Shown here: piece by piece, positions 46,201-56,706 of the stretch
How the letters are laid out: each line of letters starts with the position of its first letter
Position numbering within the stretch: position 1 is the stretch's first letter
Made by a program: the position numbers and the translations under genes
Notes under the pieces: model-generated
What the model saw: only the letters and a program-made list of their open reading frames with translations
Databases searched by the model: none
Told to the model about the DNA's origin: nothing
Source: Bidens hawaiensis
Lineage: Eukaryota > Streptophyta > Magnoliopsida > Asterales > Asteraceae
Length of the DNA stretch: 64,000 bases
Assembly: GCA_021521415.1 (NCBI GenBank)
Contig: JAIQDT010005823.1
Coordinates: 142,966 to 206,965 of the forward strand
Reading direction: 5' to 3'

Positions 46201-48437
46201 TATTTATACTTATTTATTTGTTTTCTTTTTCAGGAGATCATCAATGATTACTGTTGCAATAGTAATGCTTCTAGTTTCTATTTTAGGCCTTTGTAAGTGT
46301 TCGTAAGAGTTTCATTTATACTGTTAACTTGTTTTAGCAAATTGTGTGATATTTCTTTTTTTTTTTATTTTTCTTTTTTGTTACAGATCTGTCGATTCTT
46401 GGTCACAGGAATGCGATCCACTTGTAAGTTTTCTTTTCATGTTCTTGTTCTTGGTATTGGGAGTTTGATTAGGCTTGTAAATGAACCGAACGAACGCGAA
46501 CGTAGGCTTGTTCGTGTTTGATTCATTTAGCTTTAGCCGAACAAACAAATGAACACGAACACTTAAATAAGCGCTTTTTCTTGTCTGTATTTCTTAACAA
46601 AATGTACGAATTTGCCGTCTTTGCTAATATTCTAAATTAAGTAAATGAACATAAAGGAATAACGAAGCCCAATTAAAGTCTTTATCTCATCAGATGATTC
46701 ATTGAGGTATTAGTAATAAATAATAAATAATAAATAAGTTTGAATGGATATCTAAACGAACATAAACAAACCTTAACGAACCTAAATCAAGAACACAAAC
46801 GTAAATAATGAACCAGCCAAGTGTTTTTTTTATTAAATAAAAAAAGTGTTGTTCATATTCACTTGTTTAAACTAAATGAAAATTTTTTTATATTCTTGCA
46901 GATTCATCATCGGTGGATGGTTGCTTGTTGTGGTTACATCCATTCTGTGTGGTGTTTTTGTAATCCTCAACAAGTAAGATAAACCTTTAAAATGATATTT
47001 TGGAATGTTTGCAACAAAATTTATATTCGAAAAGTATTAGATTTGACCAAAAAAGCAAAATTACAGTGCAATCTCGGATACGTGTCTGGCAATGAACCAA
47101 TGGGTGGATCACAGGAATGCCGAAACTGCCCTTAGCGATATCCTTCCTTGTGTTGACCAGAGGACCACAAACCAGACTTTATATAAAAGTAAACAAGTGA
47201 TCAACGATCTTGGAAATATAGTCAACGGGTTCATAGGTTCGAATGCAAATTCATATGGCGCCATCAGGGAACTCTAATTATTATAACCAATCGGGTCCTT
47301 TGATGCCGTATGTTTGCTCTCCGTATGACTCGCAGCTCCAAGAACGAAACTGTTCATTGGGAGAAGTCTCGATGTCAAACGCATCTTTGGTATGTATACT
47401 TTTTTCAGGTCAAAGTTGACCAAGTTTTCATCTTCAAGAATGGTGTAAAGTATCCCATGAACTGATCAATTGTTCAATTTTGTGAAATTTTCAGCAAATT
47501 ACTCGAATGCTGATATGTGGAATTAGTTACTTTGACCTCAAAAGGCAAAATTTAAAAACTCGCACATCTCCGAGCTCTAAATGAGCCGAGCCCAAGCTCG
47601 ACTAGACTCAGCTCGGGCTCGGCTCGTTTACTATTTATTAGTTAACTTTTATATATTTATAACTATTTTTGTATATTTTTTTAATTATAATCTTACTTGT
47701 AACATAATGTATTTTATTAAGTTATTTTTCTTATAATTATATATATATTATTTTTGTTATTAAATAAAGAGATATTAAATATATTTAATAAAAATTATAT
47801 ACGCAATAAGCTTGTTTAGGCTCGTGAGCTGGCTTGTGCTTGGTAAGTGAAGCTTGGGCTAGGGCTCGTCCTTTAAACAAACTTATTTAAAGGATCGAGC
47901 CCTGGCTCAAGCTTCTTTAAGCCCGGCTCGATTTGAGCTTTTTTGCGAGCTAATAGCTCACGAATGTCTTGGATCGTTTACACCCCTAATGCCCTTGAAT
48001 CAAACTATGATTGACAGGTGTGGCAGAATTACACATGTACAGTCTCGGAATCAGGATTATGCACAAATACCGGAAGATTAACCCCGGACATGTACCAGCA
48101 ACTAGTCGGAGCCGTAAACATAAGTTACGCTCTCCAACATTACACGCCTCCGTTACTTAGCTTCCAGGACTGCAATTTTGTTCGGGAAACTTTCACCACC
48201 ATCACATCCAACCACTGCCCACCTCTGCAACGCCACCTGCGGATGGTGAATGCTGGTTTAGCTCTAACTTCTGTAGGAGTAGTACTCAGTCTCACACTTT
48301 GGATAATATACGCAAACCGCCCCCAAAGGGAGGAAATGTTTGCTAAGATTGCCTCCAAGATTAAAGGCAAATGTAATGGAAAGCTTTGTCGCGATGACCA
48401 TACTGCCCACGTGTCATCGACAGACATAACGGGTTGA
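42904..48437 (+). CDS. Plant multi-pass membrane protein (At2g12400/At2g25270-like), frameshifted in exon 8
   Basis: Exons: 42904-43015, 45112-45296, 45420-45598, 45857-46141, 46234-46292, 46387-46423, 46902-46973, 47067-47389, 48018-48437. An N-terminal signal peptide is followed by about five hydrophobic segments: two in exon 3, running into exon 4; one in exons 5-6; one in exon 7; one in exon 9 before ANRPQREE. An extracellular-type region between them has conserved Cys. An intact protein would have about 556 aa. I recognise the family from uncharacterised Arabidopsis membrane proteins; its function is unknown to me. Exon 8 is 323 nt where phase needs 322: an extra base near 47256-47261 (ATGGCG) leads to a stop at 47275-47277, so the literal product is about 379 aa. 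All other phases agree, so this is a fresh mutation or a consensus error. Confidence 0.85.
42936..44100 (+). repeat. Tandem copies of exon 1 and following intron
   Basis: The phrase GTTCGTGTTAGTTTTCTGCT with TGCAGGATGATC and GGATCTGTGTTAG recurs at 42936, 43433 and 43916 (offsets 497 and 483). Copy 2 has a stop (GTTTGATC) and a shifted donor; copy 3 keeps an open frame equivalent to the end of exon 1. Each copy is followed by a GCTCG-family element piece. Confidence 0.85.
44285..44985. mobile_element. GCTCG-family elements in intron 1 of the membrane-protein gene
   Basis: Two or more nested or tandem copies rich in GAGCTCGAGC; the last ends GGCTCGGCTTGTTTACACCC CT. AT-rich interiors repeat ATATAAAATTATGATAAA phrases at about 44460, 44755 and 44800. 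Confidence 0.6.
46473..46870. mobile_element. GTTCG-family element in intron 6 of the membrane-protein gene
   Basis: It starts AGGCTTGTAAATGAACCGAA and is filled with ACGAACATAAAC phrases. It ends near TTCACTTGTTTAAACTAAATG just before the acceptor at 46900. Confidence 0.6.
47570..47989. mobile_element. GCTCG-family element in intron 8 of the membrane-protein gene
   Basis: It starts CTAAATGAGCCGAGCCCAAG and ends GATCGTTTACACCCCT, with an AT-rich interior and GCTCG-rich arms in opposite orientation. Confidence 0.65.
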
Positions 48438-49494
48438 ATAACCGAAGTTTGAGGAAAACCTTCAGAGTGGTTTAGCGCGCGCTGTCATAGGTGACACGCA
48501 GATTAACCCATTATGTAACATAAGTATATGTGGACAGTTTTTGAATAAGATATATCAATTAGTTGTTCACTTGTTCTAAATATCAGTTGGATACTTGGAT
48601 GATTTAGAAGATTAAGAATTAGTAATAGTGTATATGTGGTGTCTAACCCGAAATATACGAAAAACTGCGTTTATATGCTTAGCGAACCAATACAGCGTTT
48701 CACTGAAACGACACAAAGTTTCATGAATAAGTGCGTTGTCTGGTAGGTAATTCGGTTGGCGTGAACTGATGCTGTGACGTTGCCCTCTTGACCAACCTTT
48801 GCTAAAGCCAAATATTAGATTAGTTTTGGACAACCATGCACTTTTAATGATGTAGTTTCGGAAGCGATTAATAGCTCAAAAAACTTGCATCATTTAACCT
48901 CTTATCAAAAACTAATTAAACAATAAACCATTGATCTCAACCTATAGGATAGAATCACACTTAAATTAGGAAACCAAACAAGATAAAATAGGAAATTCAA
49001 ATTAACTATAAAAATAAAAGATATCCGAGATAATCCTGCATCATTTAACCTCTTATCCCGTAACGAAGCTTATTTGGGTAACTTTTAGTTTTAGTTAGAC
49101 GATGTGTAGTGGATGGAGCCCCTATGGGGGCGTTTTGCGTCATGTGGCGTCACGCCACCGTAGGGGTTTTTTTTTTTACTAAAATAGGTGTAGTCAGTAG
49201 TGGATGGAGCTTATTCAAATCATTACCTCACTATTATTTTATCGTTTTTTATATTAAAAAAAACAACCAATTACCAGCAACACCCCGCCCCCCAAAAAAA
49301 AAAAAAACGCCCCACTACGCTCGTTCTTAGTCCTGGTTACATAAAAACAATTTTCAGTCATCAAAATTTAAAAGTATATATGTATACACATATATAGTGA
49401 TAAACAAGCTTTGTATTATATAATAACATATCATATCACTTTTATAACATATCAAATCTAAACCTAACTTTCATATTTCTAATCCTGAATGACT
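48438..49494. other. Spacer; probable MITE at about 49085-49330
   Basis: 48438-48600 is the 3' flank of the membrane-protein gene. Phrases GTAGTGGATGGAGC (49107 and 49197), GGGGGCGTT and AACGCCCCACTAC (near 49318) form inverted ends of a short element with T and A runs. No gene is supported. Confidence 0.45.
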
Positions 49495-49882
49495 AGGGCC
49501 GGCTCCGAGAATTGAAAAAAAAAACTGGGCTGAAGGCGAAAAATATTTTGGGCCAAAGTAAAAATAGTATTTTGTTTGGTTTAAATAATTTATTTTTTAA
49601 ATTGATTTCTTTGGTTGTGACTTGGGTTGTGTAAAAAACTAATGTATAAAAATAAGCTTAATAATGCATCAAATGAGATTAGAACCCATAACTTTTGGGT
49701 TGGAAGTCATACATTTTACCACTAAACCAAGTTAGTTGTTACTTAATTAAGATTAAACATTAAGTACACATATAGTTTTTTTTATAAAAATACATATAAT
49801 TTAAAAAAAAAAAAATTCGGGCCTAACGGGTAGTCGGACCTATGGCCGTCGACCCCTCTGTCATATGCCATGGCTGGCCCTG
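49495..49882. mobile_element. hAT-like element with exact target duplication
   Basis: A 388-bp insert with ends AGGGCCGGCTCC and ATGGCTGGCCCTG, flanked by TGAATGACT at 49486-49494 and 49883-49891. The duplication is 8 bp (hAT) or 9 bp (Mutator-like) depending on where the element starts. No coding frame. Confidence 0.85.
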
Positions 49883-49908
49883 TGAATGACTAACCAAAAT
49901 ACTATCTA

Positions 49909-50427
49909 CTATATCCAATTTACCATTCTATACTTCACACAAACCGGTTCCTCCATAATCGTATCCAAAACCGGCTTTCGAGACCTACAAACCGCCAACC
50001 TATAACTAAATTCCGGCACATCCACCACCAACCTCGGCTGCTCGACTACATTCACTTCACTACCACCAACACCACCACCACCACCGTCTGTTGTTAATAT
50101 TTGTTTACGCGTGTTACCACCTGTCATCCAAAAAACACCCATATCCGTGGGAGTAACCATTGAGTTCACTCTCCTCATAGGAAACATAACATAAACATTT
50201 CCCATCTCCAAATCCTCGTCCGCCAAAAGAGGCGTGAAACAACGGTTGATGGTCAACGTCCGTGCGTTGACCAAGAAAAATCCCGGACACTCGAGCATGA
50301 CCTCCGCCACCTTCGTAGGCTCCTGAACCACCCGAATTTCGCCCGAGGGGAATACAACTCTAGCCGGCTTATTACTTTTCGCGATCGAAACAACGATGAA
50401 ACTGCATGATGATGCATAGTTACCCAT
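49909..50427 (-). CDS. PADRE-domain (DUF4228) protein
   Basis: A single-exon frame of 172 aa, taking MGNYASSCSF at 50427 as start; the in-frame ATG six codons upstream lacks the MGN context. MGN plus a Cys is a likely N-myristoylation and palmitoylation site. The region PARVVFPSGEIRVV...PTKVAEVMLECPGFFLVNA, then LEMGNVYVMFPM, matches the plant DUF4228/PADRE family, small proteins often induced by pathogens and stress; molecular function is unknown. The middle holds a Gly-rich stretch. Conserved C-terminal short motifs include YRLAVCRSRKPVLDTIMEE. Confidence 0.88.
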   Translation of the reverse strand: MGNYASSCSFIVVSIAKSNKPARVVFPSGEIRVVQEPTKVAEVMLECPGFFLVNARTLTINRCFTPLLADEDLEMGNVYVMFPMRRVNSMVTPTDMGVFWMTGGNTRKQILTTDGGGGGVGGSEVNVVEQPRLVVDVPEFSYRLAVCRSRKPVLDTIMEEPVCVKYRMVNWI

Positions 50428-52605
50428 TTTTTTTTTTGTTATCAATGATTTAGTAATTTAGTTGTGTGTTAATGTGTTGCTTGTTAGTGTTGGTATGAAC
50501 AAGTAGACATAAATATGTTATTGTGTGCATAATTACGCGTGAAAGAAAAGTATAGGAAGGGGGAATACATTTTGACATTGTAAAAGTTGTGGTGTGACAA
50601 GTATGCGTGTGGGCCTATTTTGTAACAAAATAGTATCTGGTGAATAATAATAATTGGTCAAAGTTTATTTTGGATTTTGGGAGAGTGAAAGGCTGCCTCA
50701 GTCCTCAAGTACTTCCTATTTTAAATTTTAATACAATATGGAATGAATATTAGTTTATAGCTTATACTATTTATAATATTATAATAATATACATATATTG
50801 GTTAATATACAGTAATGGTAGATTAAAATTATAATGTGACTTTACCATATTTATTAAATAAGTTTATTGAAGTGATTAATCAGATGTAAGTTACTATTAA
50901 GATGGTTAAGAACTTTAATTAAATTTTTTTTTCTGATATAGAAACAACTAAAGTTTTATAAGTTATTCATTTAAAATGCTATGGTATCTAATTATATGGT
51001 ATAACAAAGTTAAAAGTGGTTGTTAATTATATATTAAAGAGTAAGCTGCGGTTTTCGTTCATATGGTTTGTCCGAATCTGCGGTTTTAGTCCAATAGTTT
51101 TAAATATGTTATTTTCGTCAATGTGGTTTCATTTAACTTGCAATTAAACCTGACCCTACTAACCTGTTAAATGGTGATTAAACCCATCAGTGTGTTCCTT
51201 AAGTGAAGAGCAGTTTTGTACTTTTTCTTCTCAAATAAACCCCAACTCGTTTTTCTTTCCCTCACTCGCACATGAGTATGTCGTTGGTTGAGGTGATTTT
51301 CTGATGTTGGACTCTCAAGATCAACCAGTTTCACTTTTTGATATAAACTTCTTTTTTCCGAATAATGGTTTGGCAAACATAATATATGACGTGGCGTATT
51401 GAGTATTTACATAGTTCTTGAATAAGTATGTACAACAATAATGTGAGAAACGACCAAGACCGTATCTTAAGTTGAAGTGGGATAATAGATAGTTGACATG
51501 GACTACCTCTTCTTCTGTGACTAGGTTGTCTTTGACTTTGACAAAACTTGTCACTCTAGTGAAGATCCTTGGTGAATTATTACCACATTTTATGTTCCCA
51601 CTTAAGTCATTAGTTTTCACTAGACGTGGTTCAACACCAAACACTCTTTTAATGGTGACGTCATATATACCAATATAATGGGTTGATGAATGATGATGAT
51701 ACCAAGGAATAACCAAAAAAATATATGATAAAATAACGTTAAATTGTTAAGTATAATTACCCCACATTTTATTATATTTGTTCGTGACTAACAAAATTTT
51801 AATGATGTTAGTTGCAGGTCTTCGGAAAATCATTTTTGTTGATATTTTTTTTTCTTTGGGAGAAACTCAACATTGTCGTCTCGAATATCTTTGTAACATT
51901 TGATCAGACTTTTAGGAGCATTTTTCAAGTACTCCCCCCTCTCAATTATTGAGGTCGTCGGAATCCCAAATCTATCGTGTCTAATTAAAGTTATATGCAA
52001 TGTTGCAAAATCCCGACCAGGCACCGATTAATCCCCGACTAATCGTCAGTCTCCACTTCACTGATTAATTTTGGGCTAGTCGGCCAGATAATCGGTCAAC
52101 GATCAATCCGACTAAAATCAACGGTTTCCGGCGAGATTCCGACCAAAATAAGCAGTTTCCAGAGAGATTCCGACCAAAATCAGCAGTTTCCAGAGAGATT
52201 CCAGCAAAATCCAGCGGTTTCTAGCGAGATTCCAGCCAATTTCCGTCCAAAATATGTTTTTGTATGTATAAAACTAAAAATTACATAAAAAAATGTGTGC
52301 GTGTATATATCAAACTGAAAAAGATACACTAAAGTCCGATCCGATTAATCTCGATTAATCTCTAGTCCCCACCACACCGCCCAACTAACGCCTTGCGGTT
52401 TTTACGACACTGGTTAAATGGAAGAACACTAACATGCCTTTCTCCGTGTTCGTTCGTTTCGTATACCGACAAAAAATTATAATATATTACACATTGATCC
52501 TCCATCGTTTCACTATATACTTATTACCCCCCTCATCTTTTTATCCGCAATTTCTTCAGCACTCGATACACTGAGACTGAGACCTAGGGTTTCAATCGGA
52601 CTTCA
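50428..52605. other. Spacer with weak ORFs and element fragments
   Basis: 51041-51180 is a fragment of the 58374 family (GCGGTTTTCGTTCATATGG). 51321-51716 (-) is a 131-aa open frame I cannot assign. 52000-52420 is a repeat element built on GATTAATCCCCGACTAATCG-like phrases, with about four units of about 30 bp (CAGTTTCCAGAGAGATTCC) at 52120-52240. The promoter of the SET gene lies after about 52430. Confidence 0.4.
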
Positions 52606-55600
52606 ATGGCGGTTCTATTTAACAAATTTCAACAGGTAATTCGTTATTTAACCATCAATTTCACATTTGATCTGCAACGGCGTACTGTATTCGTCAATTT
52701 CCGTGAAAAATTAGGGTTTTGGAGCTCAATAGTCGAATTTAGAGTATAATTTGCTGATTTGTTGCTTATAAACTGTTGTAATGTTGACTGGTTTGCAATT
52801 AGGTTTGAGTTTTTTTGTGAAATAGGTGTTTTGTTGGATCATTTTGTTGTTCGAGAGCTTGAGCTCGGCTCGTTTATTATTTATTAGTTAATTTATATGC
52901 AGTTTTTTTTTTTATATATTTTGGGAAGACCTTTAAATGAGACTAGGCTCGGCTGAAACACGTGTGCGGTAGCTTAAACGAGCCAGAGCTCGGATCGTGA
53001 TCGGTTGTGTGGTGTGAAGTTAATACATGTAATCACTATTCAAAGTATATTTTGCTGATTGTTTACTTATAAACTGTTGTAATGTTAACTAAGTTGTAAT
53101 TAGGTTTGACTTTTTTTTGTGAATTACGTGTTTTGTTGGATCATTTTGTTATACGAGAGCTCGAGCTAGAGCTCGGCTCGGTTCGAGCTCTTTTTCTAAA
53201 GCTTGAGTTTGGCTAGTGAGTTGTTTTTTCAAGCTTGGGATTGGCTTGTTTATTGTTTATTTATAACTTTATGTACAGTTTTTGCTTTTTTTATAAGTTT
53301 TGAGAAAACCTTAAACGAGGCTAAGCTCGAGCTCGTGTGCAGTACCTTAGATGAGCCAAAGCTCGGATCTTGCTCGGTTGTGTAATGTGAAATTATTACA
53401 TATAATTCCCATTCAAAGTATATTTTGCTGATTGTTTACTTATTAACTGTAATGATATTATTATATGTTTGAATTGTTGACTGTTTGTAATTAGGTTTAA
53501 GATTTTTGCGAATTGGGTGTTTTGTTGGATCATTTTGATATACGAGAGCTCAGGCTCGAGCTCGGCTTGTTTCGAGCTCTTTTTCTAAAGTTTGAGCTTG
53601 TCCGGTGAGTTGTTTTTTCGAGCTCGGGTCAGCTCGGCTCGTTTATTGTTTATTTATAAATTTACATACAGTTTTTATTACTTTTATAAATTTTGAGAAA
53701 ACCTAAATGAGGCTAAGCTTAGTTGAGACACGTGTGCAGTACCTTAACCGAGCTAAAGCTTGGATCGTGCTCGGTTGTGTAGTGCTTGGCTCGTTTATTG
53801 TTTATTTATAAATCTACATACAGTTTTTATTACTTTTATAAATTTTGAGAAAACCTAAATGAAGCTAAGCTTGGCTGAAACACGTGTGCAGTACCTTAAA
53901 CGAGCCAAAGCTTGGATCGTGCTCGGTTGTGTAGTGTGAAATTAATACCTATAAATACATTAAATTCAAAGTATATTTTGCTGATTGTTTACGTTTTAAC
54001 TGTTGTGATGCTATTATATGTTTGAATTGTTGACTGATTTGTAATTAGGTTTCAGCTTTTTGTGAATTAGGTGTTTTTTTTGGATCTGGATTTAATGAAG
54101 TTGTTTTAGGGGTGCACATGAGCCTATCCCGAACTCGAGTGAGGCTCATTTTGATTTACAAGAGCTTGAGCTGGGCCTGGGGGTCGTTATTTCAAGCTTG
54201 GGGTCAGCTAATTTATTGTTTATTAATTAATTTACATACATTTTTAATATTTTTATGTATTTTGAGAAAACTTTAAACGAGGGTAATCTCGGCTCGAGGT
54301 CGTGTGCAGTATGTTACTGTATTTGCCAATTCCGTGGCATTTAGGGTTACTGAGCTCAATCATCAAATTCAGAGTATAATTTGCTGATTGTTTGGTTATT
54401 AACTGTTGTGATGTTAATGTATGTATGAATTGTTAACTAATTTGCAATTAGGTTTGAGATGTTTGTGAATTAGGGTGTTTTGTTGGATCTAGATTGAACT
54501 ACGTTGTTTTAGCTGTGAAAATGATTGTGAATGTGCAGTTAGGTTACTTTGGACTACAGACTATGATATGAATTTGAACTTGTAAAGGAAAAAATGGTCA
54601 CATAAATAGGATTTTGCAACATGTACCGTGAAATTAGGGGTGCAAACAAGCCCAAAAGTGGCTCATTTTGAGTTACGAGAGTTTGAGCTCGGCTCGTGTG
54701 TCGTTTTTTCAAGCTTGTCTTGTTTATTATTTATTAGTTATTTCATATACAGTTCTTATTATTTTTATGTATTTTGAGAAAATCTTAAACGAGGTTAAGC
54801 TTGGCTCGAGCTCGGTTGTGGAGTGTGAAATTAATACATAAAAGACCAAAAGAGCTTAAATGTAAAACACACAAGGCTCGACTCGGGCTCGATAACGGGC
54901 TTTATTTAAGGCTCAGGGTCAGCTCGTGCTCAATAAAGCTCGACTCGTTTTGAGCCTTTTGTCTATCCGATATCGAGTAGCTCATCAGCGGCTCGGCTCG
55001 TTTGCACCCTTAACCATGATCAGAATGATTGTTTGCTAGCTTGAATATTAAGAAAACTCACATTTCATTTAACAAACTTTGTGATATTGGCAAGGTGAAT
55101 AGTTTGTTTCTATTTTATGCTTAAAGGTAGAATAAGAATCATGAATAGCATCTTGGTTTAAAACGTGCGCCTTGAGGCGATCTAAAAACTGCCTCAGGGC
55201 CTTTGTGCATGTGGGTCAAAGTTAGGGTGTGTAGGAGGTTCATCTGTAAAAATGACCAAAATGATGAAGTGATTATGAATGGTTGTACATAAGCCTTATT
55301 GGTTGTGCATATAGCATGCCATTATTGTGTTAATATGCTGCAACTTTTTTGTAGTTTGTGTCAACACTTGCCAAAAGCCCGACATTTGCAAAAGATCCAA
55401 GACGCCTTCAATTTGAAACAGACATAAATCGGCTCTTTCTATATACCAGGTCATGTTCGTTAAAAGTCAAATATAATATACATGATTCTTTTGTTATTAG
55501 GTGTGTGATGCAAGATATTGATTTAGTAATCTGTTGTTTGCAGCTATAACCGTGTGGGGAAGGATGCTGAAGAAGCTGATATAGAGGAGATCATAAACAT

Positions 55601-56706
55601 GGCAAGTAAATCTGACCTGGCAGATCAAGAAAAACAGGTTCAAGAAAACATTCATTCTCAAATTACAAACTTTTGCACATTTATGGATCATATTCTTCTT
55701 CCCGAATCAAAATCCCATGATGAAACATCTCAAAAGCACCCCACTCGTCGGAGTGGCCTTAGTCTTGCAGTTGGTCAAAACGCCCCACCGAACACGAAAC
55801 TTGGTAATTTTTTATCACTCAAGTCTATAAATTCAAATATTATAATCATAATAAGATGTTGCTGTTACAGTTTTTAATGATGATAATTTCAGCACAGATA
55901 TCCCCGAGACAAAACCGTTGACTTTTGCAGAGTCAAGTCAAAGGTTAAAAGATCTAATGGGATACACCCTTGAGCTCAAACCATCTCAAATTCCCCATGA
56001 ACAAGCGGGCCGCGGTTTATTTGTAGATGGTGAAGCGGATGTTGGCTCGGTGATAGCACTCTACCCAGGTGTCATATACTCTCCTGCATATTACCGTTAT
56101 ATCCCTGGATACCCGAGAGTCGATGCACAAAACCCGTATCTTATAACCCGTTACGATGGGACCGTAATTAACGGTCAACCTTGGGGTACGGGTGGTGAAA
56201 CTCGGGAACCTTTGTCTAGTGTGTATCGGTCCAACCCGAGTGAACCACCATCTGAGATGGGGTCGGACCGGGTGTGGAAGATGTTAAGTAAACCGTTAGA
56301 AGGGTCACGGTTAGGGTTCAACGGTGAGGTTTTGGAGAGAAGAAACCCGTTAGCGTTAGGTCATTTCGCAAACCACCCTACTAAGGGTACGGAACCTAAT
56401 GTTATGGTTTGCCCTTATGATTTTCCTTTGAGTGAAAAGGATATGAGAGCTTATATACCAAATGTCGTTTTTGGGGGTGTAGAGGAAGTGAAGATGAAAA
56501 GATTTGGGAGTTTTTGGTTTAAGTCGAGGGGCGAGTCAAACGATGGTCAACTAACGGGTCCAGTTATGAAAGGTCTTGCACTTGTAGCCACTAGGTTGAT
56601 ATCTAATGAAGAAGTTTATTTGAATTATAGATTAAGTAATTCAAAGAGAAGACCTTCTTGGTATACTCCTGTTGATGAGGAAGAAGATAGAAGAAGATGG
56701 AGCTAA
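52606..56706 (+). CDS. SETD9-like SET-domain protein
   Basis: Exons: 52606-52635, 55355-55449, 55544-55803, 55898-56706; all GT-AG and in phase, 397 aa. Exon 4 holds the SET region: [20 protein letters not shown], then [27 protein letters not shown] (the cofactor-binding NH motif), [15 protein letters not shown] and [17 protein letters not shown]. The order matches what I remember of animal SETD9. A role as a protein lysine methyltransferase is inferred from the fold only; the substrate is unknown. The acceptor at 55898 was chosen over the AG five bases earlier because only it keeps the frame. Intron 1 is 2.7 kb and repeat-filled. Confidence 0.85.
52636..55354 (+). repeat. Tandem-expanded intron 1 of the SET gene
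   Basis: The phrase TTGCTGATTGTTTACTTATA...GTAATTAGGTTTGA recurs at about 52750, 53050, 53426, 53978 and 54380, each followed (except perhaps the last) by a truncated GCTCG-family element. A further direct repeat of about 150 bp (53640-53790 and 53790-53937) lies inside. A complete GCTCG element with inverted ends occupies 54636-55011. Confidence 0.8.
54636..55011. mobile_element. GCTCG-family element in SET gene intron 1
   Basis: Left end AGGGGTGCAAACAAGCC and right end GGCTCGGCTCGTTTGCACCC are inverted relatives. Same family as 32827-33291. No clear target duplication. Confidence 0.7.

Noticed and set aside
51321..51716. 131-aa minus-strand open frame
   Set aside because: No recognisable domain, no promoter or splice context; kept only as a note in the spacer.
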